A DNA stretch of 64,000 nt, taken from assembly GCA_036897445.1 (NCBI GenBank), contig JAYMTL010000058.1:1-64000 (forward strand). Reading direction: 5' to 3'. Under the pieces are notes generated by a model, which made no database searches, was not told where the DNA came from, and saw only the letters and a list, made by a program, of their open reading frames with translations. Position numbers and translations under genes: made by a program. Shown piece by piece: positions 1 through 13,560 of the stretch; the stretch's first letter is position 1; each line of letters begins with the position of its first letter. Source of the DNA: Pelargonium tetragonum. Its lineage: Eukaryota > Streptophyta > Magnoliopsida > Geraniales > Geraniaceae.

Positions 1-3000
1 GTTTATATCATTGTGTGTAGCAAAAGGGGTTCCTGGGAAAAGCCCAAAGCGTTTAGAAGACAAATTCCTTTTATTTATTATTTTTCATGAATGAAAGTAA
101 GGTCTAATTTGGAAAGAGGAGTACGCTTTTCTAGATAAGGATGAGCATTTCCTTTAGTGTAGATAAAGGCAGGGATTTCTAACAAGGATCTTAGATATTT
201 TATACAATGGAATGAAAAGTCTAGATTTGATCTTTAGATTGTTGCGCGAAAAGCAATTGTGGATATTTAGAAAGCTAACATAAGGATTCGTAGTGAGTAA
301 GTGGACTAGAACTCGGATTCTATTAAATCTCCTTGGATATAATATCGAAAACGTATTCTACCTAAGCGCTTTTGCTCGCGGGGACCTTGGGCATTGTAAT
401 ACTCTCCTAGTAGCGAGTAGTTAATTCGGAAAAATCGTCACTAAATGTGGGCTTACCCGCAGGTGTTATTTTTTGAAAAAGTACTGCACTGCGGATCCTT
501 GTTAGTCGTATCCTAAGGTGGGTACTCGTATTTTATGTAACAAGTGTAAAGTCTATAAGGAAGGAATCGAATATCTAAATAGATTTTGACCCTTTTTATA
601 TTATACTAGGGAAAAAAGAATATTATATAGAAAAAACTTTGATTTAAAGAAGGCTAGGTCTAAGGATCCCTTTGTTCCAATTAGATCGGGTTGTGCATAG
701 ATATTTTCAAAACCGGCGTACCGGGTGCTGTCACTTATGTACGTTTAATTGCTTGCTAACTTTTTAAGAGTTGAGTGTCATTACTTTCTTGCTCTTTATT
801 CATAAGCGAGGGTTTTTGTACTCATTCTGTCTGAGTTTTCTTTATCTATTTATCTAAGTCTTTTTCTAGGGTTTTCGATCTTAAAGGCTAATAGGATAAG
901 CTCTAGATAAAGTAAGTTGCCCTTTGTGAAGGCCGGTGCAAAAAAGAACTTTTAGGCCTCACACGATTCCCCTTTTCTAATATAATTTTAGGCGCGTAAA
1001 ACTTGCTTGTGTTACAGGCATAGAATCTATTTTACTTAATTTGCCTTGGCTGCTTCTTTACGCATTGTATCGAGTCGTGTAGAAAAAATCCTTTGTGAGA
1101 ATATAATTATACTTTCAGGTATCTATTAGATTCAAAATACTAAATAAAAACACAGAACTTAATTTTAAACAATTCTGAATTCTTTGCTTTATGGACCTTA
1201 GGGGTAGAATTAGAATTATCTGGACAGGTTTGTTAAAAAGTACTTAGTATGGTTGTGCAGGCATAGAAAACCCCTTTAAAGGGAGCCCTTACTTATTCCT
1301 TTTTATTTTGTACTTACTGCGTAGAACCAGGGACAGAAGTCCCGAAAGAGACACTCTATCTCTATGACTATATCTCTGCGCAACCTTTATTTCCCAAACA
1401 AACATATAAGAAGTATGCCGAGCAATCGAACAAAAGGGTTTTACGTAAGAGCTACCCCTATAATGTAGAGTGCTGGGATATTTGGGAATTTTCTTTACCT
1501 TTCATTAATCTGTGAGATAGACCTACACAGAAAATCTTCCTATAAGGGGCACCTAAGTATTTTAACCACGAAGAATGTTACATACACAAGAAAACCTTGA
1601 AATTTTTTATTTTCTTTCAAATTCAAAATTTTTATTAGTATAATTATAAGGTAATGCAGTGGAATTTCGAATCTAATATATTATATCACGGGTTTTTACT
1701 TGTCCAGAGCTCCCGATTTTCTGAAAAAGCTTTCCAGTTTCATTTGAATTTTGCTTTGGTCTAGTTTCACTTTTAAACTTACACTATAAGAAGTTTCCGG
1801 GCAGTGGTAGAACAAAAGAGCACTTGGCGGGGGCTTTATTGCCTATTATATATAGGATAACAATTCAAAGTTTAGATGACTTAAAAGATGGGAAGCTCAG
1901 TAACAAAAAGTAAGAGAGTAGTCTACTAGCTCCTAGGAGGAGAGGGCGGGTATAGCTATGAAGAAGACTGAGATAAGATACGGGTTATGAAAGTAACAAT
2001 GACAGTGTAGAAGTCAAGCCTTTTTATTAGGTTCCGGATCCCACGTTTAAGAAGATAGAGATTTAGCTAGGCATAATAAGTTTTAACCCTTTTCTTTTGG
2101 GGTTAAGGATGACAAAGAATATAATAAAAAGCAGAGCTGTGTAAGCCTGAGGGCCTTTCTCTTCTCTTGATAGGACCTGTTAAGCGGATAACTTTGGTGA
2201 GTTTAAATCTAAATTAAGATATATTACAAAAGTAGGAACAATAAAAAGATTTTTTAGAGTAAATCCCCACTCCTTAGGGTAAAGTACATTTTGGTCAAAA
2301 AGCCTTGTTAGTGCGCCCCTAACAGACTTTATAAGGATCTCCGATAATTGTCAATTAACTGAATAAAATCTTAGTATCTATAGATAATCAGATAAAATAT
2401 CCCCTACAACTTAAAAAGTCTCTCCATCTTTAACTATAGTAACTATCTATAGGGCTTGAATTGCCTTTGTTATGGAATTAATCCCTATTTTTCTGGGACT
2501 AGCCACAAAAACCTTTCCTTGCCAGGAACTGTATGTGCCCCTCTTAAGAAACTCAGTATTCTATATTCTAAGGTAGGGTATTCTGGCTGGAAACCTCTCA
2601 TTTTTAGGAAATACTCCGGATTTGTATGCACCCCAATTCTTATACTCCAAAGGGCTTCTTTATTAAAGTGTTAATTGTATCTAGGAAATACCGAGACTTT
2701 AAAAGAGCTTATTGACAATTCCGGCAAGGGACTCAAAACTAGAGGAAAAACTGAATATCCGGCTTTAGAACCTCCCAAATTAGCTGTCTCTCCGATTATT
2801 TAGTCCACCCAACCCCGACTAAAGGAAAGGGGAGCTATACTTACACTGCAACCTGCGGAGTTTTCCAAAGGAGACTCCTAGCGGGAAAGCTTTTATAAGA
2901 ATTAGTACAAAACATAAAAAAGGAACCTATTAAATTTTAATAGGCTTCTAGTTACTACTTTTACTAGCCCGCAGAATTTTCTTTTTAGTCATAGAGCCCT

Positions 3001-5026
3001 GTTAAAAAGCCCTTGCCCTTCCTTAACTTTGTTCAAAGTACGAATTCTTTTACATAGTTCTGGAAAAGCTCGGACTCGATCTAATAAAAAAATTCCAACT
3101 TTCATGTACTAAAGCTCTTAACTAAGTACTTTTTGAGAATGAAAATATCTAACCCCAGGGTATACAAAAACCTATATCGTTAGTCCTCACTTATTTACGC
3201 AATGCTACTTCCAAGCCTCGTTAGGAAGCTCCTTACTTAAGGTAAATATTTGATTTTTGATAGGCCTTTTTATCTGAAGGAATTAAAAAAACTAATATTT
3301 AGTTAAATTTGAAAAAGCTATACTTTGTAAGTGGGATCTCCGACCTTAGAAGCTTTAAATAGATTTAGCTAAACTCAGTGCAGGACTGTAAAGAGTACTT
3401 CTGAAAAATCCTATAATTAGACTTCTACGCAACTAAAACTAAGAAATACAAGGACCCACTGCTTAACTTTCTGAAATACACAAGAGTTGAATAGGAATAT
3501 ACCTTAATGACTTATAGAGACAGGACTTGAACCCAATAGCACTAATTCAAGATCTACCTACATTTAATGATAAATGATATCGGTACAAAACTCAAGACCC
3601 TATAAAAAACGAAATACTAAGAATTTTACAAAAATGAAGAAAAAATGAAGCTGGCCTTAAAAATATAGCGCTAAAGAGTACTGAGCAAGAACTTAAACTA
3701 AAACCTCAGTATAAAAACCCTTACTAAAGTTCTTTAAACATGGGATTCGAACCTCTAACACGAAGGATAAATGGCTATGCAAGGACTGAAGCTTTTTGTT
3801 TCCTACTCTTTAAGTTAATCGTCAATAAAGCCTTGCTCTTAATACTGGGTTAAAGAAGCATACCAATTTGATGAAAGGCACTAAAAAATTTGGTGCGGGG
3901 CTGGGCGCCTCTTGACAGTATAGCTTTAAGCACTCCATTTCGTTAATTTAGCTCGACCTTAAAACCATGAGCTTTGAAACACGCGCCACCTCTACTAAAA
4001 ACGCCTTAAGGTTTTACTAGGGCGCAACTTTGGCATAATAAAAGTTTCTTTCTCCTTCAGATTAAGAAGGTAATTCTAAGTACTGTAATAAGATTCATAT
4101 AAGACCCTAAAAAGAATGTTTATCTATAGTAACTCCGTGCTTCAAAAGCACACATAATTCATAATTATAGTAGCTGTCGTTTGAATAGGCGATATTATAT
4201 AACCTATACCCTAGCTACAAGACACCACTGCTAAAAGTAAAGGGAACCTTTTCCTGTATACTCTTAGTTTCTTTGTATTAAGGAGTATACTAGCAAAGTC
4301 AAAGCTTTAGAAAAAGACTTGGCCGACTCATTTAAAAATCATAAGCATAGCTTTATCTGTGAAAACGGGATACTAAATAAAGCCTTTAGCACATGCCCCT
4401 TTTTTAGCATCTGGTTAAAAGTATACATGGGCGCCTCTTTATTCTACTGAGTTATACTGAGGTAGATACAATTTTTAAGGGATTTAATGCTTTTATACTA
4501 CTAAAGACGCTTACCTAAATCCAATCCATAGAGACATAGTAAATAATGTAAGGCTTACATTATAGAACCTAAAACCTTTAAGTATATTTTAGTGCCTAGC
4601 TCTTACTTAGTCTTTCCCTTAGAATAGAAGTAGGCTTTATTTTATTAAGTAAAATCGAATTGCTTTAGTACAAAAAGAATTTTTAATTAAACTCTTAAAG
4701 GGGTTTTTATAGACAATCCTCAAAGCTCAAACTCCGGTTATAAGCCTAAATTCTATAAGGCAAGAACTCTCCAAACCTACAACTAAAAATTCAGCATTTA
4801 TTCCACGCACGCGAAGGAGCCCTCGGTACAAGCTATTAAAACGCCCGACTCGAGCCTCTTTCTTTCACCCAAGATTTACCTAAAAAAAGGAACCCTTTCT
4901 TGTGAATACCAAGACTAATCCAAGCTAAAACTTTTTTTTAGAGATTCTCATTCTATCATCGGCAAAAGTGTCCCCTTAAAAGGAGAACCTTTTTTGATCA
5001 GACCTTTCTGAATTTAAGGAGTCTTT

Positions 5027-5047
5027 TTTGGGCTAAAAAAGCCCAAA
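5027..5047. repeat. Perfect 8-bp hairpin TTTGGGCT/AGCCCAAA
   Basis: The inverted repeat TTTGGGCT (5027-5034) and AGCCCAAA (5040-5047) encloses a 5-base A loop. It lacks a following T run, so I do not call it a terminator. No flanking gene gives it a role. Confidence 0.6.
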
Positions 5048-5445
5048 TAGCTTAAGCAAGCTTTAGGGGCTTGTGATTAATAGCAAACAAAGTGAAACTG
5101 CTCACTCCAGCTTCTTTTAAAGTTATATATTAAACTCTATGCTACTAATTTGACTGTATAACGCATTTCATAAATGACTGAGGGGCTCCTCTCTATTTCA
5201 TGCGTTAAGGGCTATGGAATTAACTGCATTTTATAAAGATAAAGAGCTAACTAAATAGGAGCTATACTCAAGAATCCTTCGTGCTTTTTGCCTTTATAGT
5301 TTCTGAGATCGGGGTTTTTCTGGCAAACTCAGGTATAAATCAAGGCATATCCGGGGAGCCTCCTCTGCTTTTCAGTTGTGTTAAATTTAAACAGGAATCT
5401 AGAAAGAGTCCAGTAAGAATTGTTTTAAATAACGAGGAAATAAAC

Positions 5446-5471
5446 GAACCCTTGCTATAAAGGAAGGGTTC
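5446..5471. repeat. 8-bp inverted repeat GAACCCTT/AAGGGTTC
   Basis: GAACCCTT (5446-5453) pairs perfectly with AAGGGTTC (5464-5471) across a 10-base loop. It has no U tract and no adjacent gene. It may be chance or a small mobile hairpin. Confidence 0.5.
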
Positions 5472-7716
5472 ACGAGGAGTCTTAGTTTACCTTCAGGGTA
5501 TTTTGATTCAAGCAAAAAAAGGCCAAATTTTAAGGGCTGATACGTATCTGGAAATTCTTTTTATTAAAAAGTACCAACTGAAATGACTTTTTTGTAAGTT
5601 TATATGCCCGGAGCACTGTATGGATAGTTAATATAGGACTTTATGCCTGTTTTTCCTACATCTCAGCAAGCAACTGAAGCTTTTTAGTATATAACATTCA
5701 AAAACAAAATCCTCTTAGGAACCCTTCTAAGAAATTCACAAGAGAAGTAAACCCTTTTCTAGCACTTAAGTTAAGGCTGAGGGCTTAGAGAAGCTCCTTA
5801 GTTTACTCATGAAGTTCAGACTGCCTTGTACTAATTAAGTTTTGCTACAGATATTTTAATATATGTGGGGAACCCCTAACTTAGGCATGCGCTGAACTTG
5901 ATAATAGGATATTTTAGGGCTAACTCCTAAATAAAAAGAGAAATTTGTCGGAAAGCTCCCGTTTGAATCTAGTACTCTTTTGACTTCTGTCTCTTAAGGA
6001 TTCAACTAAAAGCTCGATTTTACTAGGTCTCAAGGCGTCGGGCGTACATTAATCAAATAGAAAGAAGATTTTATGCTTTCAATTACACTGCATATGTCTA
6101 TAATAGTTATTTCATTTCCAGCCAAAAATTCACAGGACCCTACACTCCTTATGGGAAGTGCTCCCCTATTAAGCCAACAAAAGGAAGTTTGTTAAAACTT
6201 ATACCTTAAATCAGCCCCGGTATGTATCATGAATCTTCCAAAAATTTGGTAACTAACGTTTTCTATGGGGTACCTGAAAAGAAATTAGAACTCATGTTTA
6301 AAAAGAATATCGTTAGGTTTACCCTTAATTATCTTCAAATTATTAAGGCGGATAAGATTCCAAAAAAGAGGGAGACTTTGTCTCGTTGTTTTAGTTTTAC
6401 ACTAGAATTTTAGTCTGCCTACCATATTGTAGTGTCGCTTGGGTTTAAGTTGTTCAAACAAGAAATTGAGACTTTTTCAAAAGTTAAGAGTAGCAGGGGA
6501 TATAAGAGGGAGGGTTTATTGCGGAACTTCTTACTAATGTAGTAGTCTTATTCCATTAAGAAAATTTGCATATAAGGGGTTATGACTATAATATACACAA
6601 CCCCCTAAAAATTTTGTATCGTAGACTCTAAATGAGCCGCTAGTGTAGGACTCTCCTTGAGGTTTCTGTTACCTGAAAAGGTTGAAGTAACTTGTGTTAG
6701 CTTATAATCTTCTTGCGCCAACTCTTCTGAGTTGAATAAAGGAATCCTGACATTAAAACCTCGGAATATTCTATAGAGAATCCTCTTGTTACTAAAGAAA
6801 GTGAGTGTCGATTAAAAAAATTCCTTTTCGCTGCTAGTAAAGAATTAAGACGGGTTCGCTTGAACGGAGCTCCTATTTTGATACTAATAAATAACTAGGA
6901 AACTTAATACTCGGTTCACTTCCTTTTTGAAACTCCTCTATGCTGGATAGATTTTGTGCCTAGGCAGGGTTAAATCATAATAGGTTATTTAAACATCAAA
7001 CTGCTACAACAGTTTTCAGTTTTAATATTATGTCACTAAAAAGGCTTCGCTTAGTAGGTATACCCCTTTTAGTAGAACCTTTGCAAGATCAAAATGTTTA
7101 CTAGAATCTTAATTATCTGTAAAGACTCACGGGTCCCCTTACAGGGCATCCATAACACTCTTTACTAAACTCACTACGTATCCCCAGCTTTCGTAAAAAT
7201 CCCCCATAATTAGGCCTTTCACTTAAAAGTTTTTCTATAGTAAAGTTAAGGTCACCCCAAAGTTCCCTTTTTTATAGAATTGTACCTATATTGTTTGGTT
7301 TCATCCTCAATGCTTAAGTGTTAGTCTTCGCCGGAATTTTTGAATTATAAGGGGTTGCCTTAGTGTTCCCCCTTTCTAGATACTGAGGGATTCAAGAGAG
7401 TCGGGGTCTGGTACAGGATAAGAAAACAGTTATGAGTAAGAGGTAAGTCAGTAGAAAATAAGCTACAGAAAGCAGGGATACAAAAAGCAAATGCATGGGT
7501 ATAAAGCTACCCTATTTCATTTCATAAAGAGAGGTATTAAAAGTAAGGTATCTTCTCTTTCCGGATCCTGTTTATTTAAGCAGAGAGGAGGAGCTGTTAA
7601 AGTTTAAATTGAAAGGGAATTCTTCTTTCTCCAGTCTAGAAGGGATCACATTTAGGATAGGGCTAACTCTGGTATATTGTAAAGGGAACGCTTCGAGTCT
7701 TGTAACTCGAATCTAG

Positions 7717-7737
7717 GAAATCGGAAACATAAGAAAC
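7717..7737 (+). repeat. Short dispersed repeat, copy 1
   Basis: AAATCGGAAACATAAG recurs exactly near 39356 and continues one mismatch further to AACA. At this composition one such 21-base near-match in 64 kb is only mildly surprising, so this may be chance. Confidence 0.3.
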
Positions 7738-10700
7738 ACAAAAATCCTTACTTTAGCTATAATTTACTTATTATTGTAAACAAATTATCCAGGGAACGGA
7801 ACACCCGGCTACTAGAAAAGTGGACTCAAACTTTGTATCCTGGACCTGAAAACAAGATTACCCTAGCTTTCTCCCTAAAGACCCTTATCTTAAACTGGAA
7901 TATACAAAGTCAAAAAGGGTTCAAATAGATCCCCGTAAAAATTCTAATTGACTTGCTCACACCCCTTCCAATTCCAAAACGCTCTTAATTCCTTTCACTG
8001 GCGGCTATACTCTTCCAGATAACTTTAGTTTTTTGAACCTTACGGGGACTCTTTTGGCTTTACTCTTATCATAAGCGGGACCTGTAGCTTTCATGTGACT
8101 CCGCAGCCTTTGTCTTGCTTAAGCCCCTATCAGTACTCTTCTTATGGACTATACTTGTGTTATAACCTGGACTTAGTGTAGCTGTCTTCTTAAGCGAGAG
8201 GGATTCTCTTAGTGTTCGTGTAGCCTTTACCTGTATTCTTTGTATTATGTATTAGAGTCTTATAGCTACGTATAATTATCCTTATTAGAGAGTTATGTAT
8301 AGTATTCATTTTCTTAGAGAATTGCAAGTAAAAAAGGATCCCCCGAAAGATCAAAAGAAAGTAAGCCTCTCGTTGTTAATAAAAAGGAAAAGACAATTTG
8401 TTGTAAAAAGCTATACGCCTCCCCGTAAAAAGATCTATCTATCTATAAAGCGAGAAACTTCTGGTAAAACCCCTACTCTCCAGGCAGTGAACTAGACAAA
8501 GTCTAACTATCTTATGAAAGAAAAGTATGTGCTCTCTAAAAAAAATGCCTTTATCTTTATAATAGGATAATAGAATAGGGGTAACCCAAAATAAAAAACA
8601 ATAGTAAAGCAGTAGCTACAAAAGCTTCTTATAATATCCCTTTCTAGATGGCATGGCTCGGAATTTTCCGGAGTTCTACTATTATTCTAAGTATAAGTTT
8701 TTTCGGTACCTAAAATTATACGTTTATTACAAAAACATGCCCGCAAAAAGTAAAAAGCTTTTGTTTTTGTATAAAGATTAATCTAAAGTGTTTCTCTAGG
8801 TATCTCTTACCCAAAAGTTTCGGGTGCCCGATTATAAGGTATTAAAAAAGAAAACTGAATCTATAACTCTTAATATGGCAAAAAAATGAATAGAATTTAC
8901 CAGCCTTTAGAAGCTTTTTATTCTTTATTATTCAAAGAAGTTTCATTTAGGGTTTCGCGGACAAAAAATCAAGGTAATATAGGTCTTGTTTGTATTGAGT
9001 AATCTAGTTAACAAAGAAAGCTCTGGTGTTAGTCATTTCGTAGGTTTAAAATTAGCCAAATAAAGAATTAAAATATAGGAAAAAGTACTTTTAAATAAAA
9101 GTGACTCTTTTGTTTCCAGGTTTCCGATAATAAAAAGAACTTATAAAAGCTAAAGTAAGGAATGCGCTTCCAGTAAGTGAAGTCTAGAAATGGAAATCGA
9201 AAGTATAGTTTAGGAGCTTCGAACGGAGTTAATAATTATATAAAAGGGAGATATAGGTGGATTTCTTAGTCTTTCTATCGGATGGCATTTTACCCGCAGA
9301 AAAGTTGTGAATCAACTACCCATATAATATAGTGATTTCCTTTTTGATAAATTTTCCGGATTCTCTAGCTCTAGTAAAACTAATAGTACAAAAACTATAT
9401 ACATCTTCTATATTTTAAAGCTCTTCAAAAGGGATGGAATCCAGTAGAATACAAGGGTTTGCTTGTGGATGCTCAAGGAGTAACGAGCTCCCTCTAAAGC
9501 CCTTAGTAGAGCCCCATTACTTATAAACAACTATTTTTCAAAGGCGAGTTCCCTGCCAAATACTTAGATCGTCGTTCTTTACTTTTTATTAACTAACCCA
9601 GAACTGAATTTAGGGCTTTGAATACCTCAAATGTACGAGCACCTTAACCCTAAAAAATCTCCATTTAGTCAAGCATTTTAAGTTTTGTACCTCGGTTTTG
9701 GTTTGGGAGCATGTGCATCCCGGCCCTCTAGTAATATATTTAAGTTTGCCTTTCACTATGCCTTATGAAAAAAATTTTGATGTCAACTGTAGCTGTACTC
9801 TGGACCCCTTGCTAAAGAAACGAACTTAGATTTGAAATTAGAACAATATTATCAAGAAGAAAAACGAGGGTTCAAGTCGACCGGGTTGTAGTTTAAAGTT
9901 TATCTTGCTTTTTGACCTTTTTCTAAAGTAAAACAGGACGAACCTATTAGGACATTACTAGATGCACGAGATGTATCATGCTAAAAGAAAATAGAGCTAG
10001 AGATATTTATTTAATGAAGAGACCTCTTTTCGTCAAGACAAGCAGTTAATATTAGTCAATTTTTCTATACCCGAATAAGGTGACCTTTTAAAGAAGAACG
10101 GGGAGTGTAAAAGCTTGAGAATCCCTACTTACTCGAAGTTCCTTATTACACTAACTGGAATTTAGCATGGGGCCTCTAAGTCAAGAAAGTTCCTCAATAA
10201 AGACAAGACTTTTTCTTGCACTGTTTTTATAAATAAAATAAAAAGGCCTTCTTCGGCTTTAAACTGTAATGTCCTTTTTATTCTTAAAAAGTCGCATTTT
10301 AAGTCTTATATAGGTTATGTAATAAAGTCTAAAGTCTAATCTTAAGTATAGACAATGGAGTCCTTTATGAGTTTTCCTTAGAAATATAAGCGGGGTTGTA
10401 CATAAGGGCTGTTGCAGTTAATAAAGATTAGAGGAATCGGGTACCCTTTACTATGTACCTGTTACTGGGTTTGTGATAAAAGAAGCTTTTCAGGAGACAT
10501 TATGTCATGTAAGTTTAGAGCTTTCCTTAATTAAATTAAATCATAAATAATAAAGTGAAAGAAGATAGATCAAGGTCAGCCTTACAAAGGGCTCAAAATG
10601 AGGAACTCAGTAACAAATAGTTACCCTTGTCAATAGGATACGGTACATGAGTTCAACTCCCTTACTAGGAGAAACTTCCTAAAAACTCCGAGAAATTGTT

Positions 10701-12586
10701 AGGGTTTACCACTTTAGAAAACTGGGGTGTATAGGAAAGTCACAGGTTTAAGACTTCCCGCGTTAACTAGAAATAAGGGTCCAGAGACTTTGACAAGAAG
10801 AAAACACAACCTAACCTTCCGTTCGATATTATCTTTACCGAAAAAGTTTAGCTTTCGAGTTTGGAAAAAGGGCACACAAAATTCTTTACTATAGATTTAC
10901 CCTCACGAAGCAGAAACGAAATATTGAACTTTACCGCAAGGACTAGGACTTTACTTTACAGTAAAATAATCTAAGAAAAAATGTTTTATAATAGGGCTTT
11001 TTTCTTTTTTAATATATCATAAAAAGCTCTTTATAGTATCTCTTTAACGGAATACAGGGTCCAAAGCTCTTCTTCTCTGATTCCCCCAGTTTACCCTTTT
11101 TATAGTTAACTCTCTAAAATAAAATATATGATATTTCCCTCGGAGAACCAAATTGCAATTCGTATTGACTTTTAAGAGAACCCCTAAGCTAAACAGCGGT
11201 GGATAATCTAAGACAGGTGCCTGATGAGCTAGAGTCAAAGTTTTCCTATAATAACGTCTAAAAAACCCGGGTTATACGTTGTAAACAAAGCCTAAAAAAA
11301 GCCGAATCAGAGTCTCTTTATATATATATCCAACAAGAGTCACCTTTTAATTTGGTGTCTCACTAGCAACCCTACTAGCTTTACAAAAATAGGCATCACT
11401 TTACTGCTTTGTATTCTTTTTAGTAAAACCTTCTTTTTTTTAGTGAAGGGAAAAGTATAAGGCACCCCTTACTAAGAATCCCAAGGCTTCCGTTTAGCCT
11501 CTACTTAAAAAAAGTAACCCCATTCTGCAATTCTTTCTTCTGCGCTTAACAATAAAACAAGAGTGCTAAAATGACTCAGCTAAGCTCTTACAAAGCGGCA
11601 CTCTAAGGCATAAAAAGAAAGTACTCATTAATGCAGTCTCCTCTAACTCAAGCAAACATAGCCTTTACTTCTATATACTGAAAAGGGTAGAGCTAAAGAG
11701 AAAACTCTTGTGAGAAGCCCCTTTGTCCGGTACTAAGTTGCAATTATAATAATGAGTAAGAAATTTTGTTTAACTAAGAAAAGAAAAACAAAGGCGTTAT
11801 AAGATTTGACATTCCAGCTAGCTTTCCAAGCTCCAAGGAAGGCTTTTTGTAGAATTACAGTTCGGGCGAAGTGAAAAAGCAAATTTTTAGGTAGCAAAAG
11901 GGTTCTATTATATTAATAAGGAGTAGTCGGGATCTCGAGTTGAGTTTCCTTATTTTTTACCGGCTTACAAGTCAAAAGTGCTACAATTCCTATAGTTTTT
12001 CTTAGTTCTGGCTTAGCAGAGGAATTTGAGCTCCAAAGAATTAAGAGAGTGATTTCAATAAGTCTTAGTTTATCCACTATTAAGATCGGAATCATTCACA
12101 AGAGACAAGATAAACTTGCCTACAAGATATTAAGGGTAATCCGAAATCCTAGGAATTCTCAACTCAAAAGGAATAGAAATAGAATCTCTTGCAATACAAA
12201 TAAAAGAGCTTCAGATTCAGATTATGTTATCCTCAAGACAAAAACAATTCAGAGTGTTATATCCTAAACTTAGATCAGATCGGTCTAAGGAAATAAGAAC
12301 TTCGTACCTAGCTTTAGCAACAACAACTAGAACTCTTTAACTTGACTTACTAGAAATTCAACTCTTTCTCGGTTACCTTTATTACCTTTACCTATAAATA
12401 GAAAAGAAACCCTTTGTAAAAGACTTCTACTATAGGATAGCCCAGATCCTTTAAAAAGTAAGGACAATAAAACAAACGATTGTAAGACCTTTTCCGTGCT
12501 TTAATTGTCTATCCTGTAAGTTATCCATCTTAAGCTCTTGAACTCCTCTGTTATTTAGCGCTGCCTAGTTTATTTACTCTACAAGC

Positions 12587-12616
12587 GCATTATCCCATTA
12601 GAAAGTGAGATTCCTA
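12587..12616 (+). repeat. 30-base dispersed repeat, copy 1
   Basis: This 30-mer contains the exact core ATCCCATTAGAAAG followed by GAGATTCCTA. It matches 46378-46407 at 27 of 30 positions in direct orientation. By rough hand estimate such a match is far below one expected in this window. Confidence 0.65.
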
Positions 12617-12986
12617 GGAGAAACTTATACTTGTGTTGAACCTCTCAATTGTATTCTTGAGAATTTGTATTAGTATTCCTTTGGGTTTAGGAACAGGAGT
12701 TTTCTTAATATGACGGTATCGCTATTTTCTATAATGCTTTCCCAAGGATATAACCAATCTAATCTTTGAAGGAACATGAAGAATCTCTGTCCTTGTACGC
12801 TTCTTAGCAGCTGTCCTTGTTCCTTGTTAGCTGGCAAATATAGCTTTCATTTAGATCAAGGAATCTCTAGGTAAGTCGGCATAGCTTTCTTGTTGCTATG
12901 AATTTTTATTTGTATTGGTAATTTGTTATAATAGAGAACCCCAACCTCAGCTAAGCCAAACCCAGTGTTTTTCTTGTCTTTGTAAG

Positions 12987-13011
12987 AGCTTTCCTTCAGG
13001 ATTCCGATCTA
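12987..13011 (-). repeat. 25-base inverted repeat shared with block B
   Basis: On the minus strand this reads TAGATCGGAATC, two variable bases, then GAAGGAAAGCT. The same pattern lies on the plus strand at 45711-45735, with only the two central bases different. A shorter relative, AGATCGGAAGAAAAGCTTGA, lies at 46539-46558. Confidence 0.6.
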
Positions 13012-13560
13012 AATAGATTGCAAAGGTAAGATTTACAGCTAGTAAGAGAACAGTTTCCGATATAGAACCAAGTCTTAAAAGGGTAATTCGCCTAGGAAGC
13101 AACTTATTTTGTTTAGTCCTTATTTTCTTTTAGTACAAGGAGGTGTTTTTTACAAATTCTGTTGTGCAGTATCATTCCTAGTTTCGGTTAACAAGGAAAG
13201 GCTTTCACCAGTGTTACATGTATTCTTATCTTTCTTAGATTCCTAACTAACTAGAAATCCGAGTTTTAATAGAAAGCAATTCTCTTTGTTTCTGAGATAC
13301 CTTGTAAGCCTTAACTTAACAGGAACCATCTTCTATTTCCTTATACAGTTCTTGTATTCTTGTAGCTCTTATCTTGCTAATATCCTTGTTAGCTGCTAAA
13401 GGAGTTTAAGATAATTCCAGGTTTTGGGAAGAAGAGCTTTCCTTGAAGAATATTCCGGAGCTTTATTCCGATGCTTGAGATACCCTTACTATGAGGATAG
13501 AAAATGAATAGGAGCTCTTGTCGAAGTGTAGCTTTCTCTAATAACTGGATTCATTAAAAC

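Larger units (their letters stand above)
1..12040. other. AT-rich non-coding DNA
   Basis: I see no gene in this stretch. The open frames of 60-72 codons near 2456, 6222, 8295 and 11044 show no recognisable motif, ribosome-binding site or neighbour context, and are the length expected by chance. The texture is A/T runs broken by short GC clumps such as GGATCC, GGAGCCC and GGGGNNCC. Two short perfect hairpins (5027-5047 and 5446-5471) are listed separately. A pyrimidine-rich patch lies at about 7980-8290. tRNA T-loop-like motifs occur at 3524, 3744 and 9869. Confidence 0.7.
12041..13560. repeat. Block A: old diverged repeat, inverted relative to block B
   Basis: This block differs from its surroundings. 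One counted line (12781-12840) gives (CA+TG)/(AC+GT) of about 1.3, against about 0.8 in the window-wide sample. Read on the minus strand it shares diverged patches with 45556-47160: 12987-13011 matches 45711-45735 at 23 of 25; 13304-13320 matches 46298-46315 with a one-base gap; 13231-13260 matches parts of 46904-46925 and 47012-47035. One more patch, 12587-12616, matches 46378-46407 at 27 of 30 in direct orientation. Within the block, minus-strand modules (ATCGGAAT, GGAAAGCTCTT, AGCTAACAAGGA) occur twice, about 450-570 bases apart, suggesting an old internal duplication. Family and ends are unknown. No open frame carries a recognisable domain; the 72-codon frame at 12049-12267 is short and unassigned. 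Confidence 0.5.

Noticed and set aside
10235-10263. Terminator-like AAAGGCC-TTCTTC-GGCTTT
   Set aside because: Weak stem with a bulge, no gene upstream, and easily produced by local composition.
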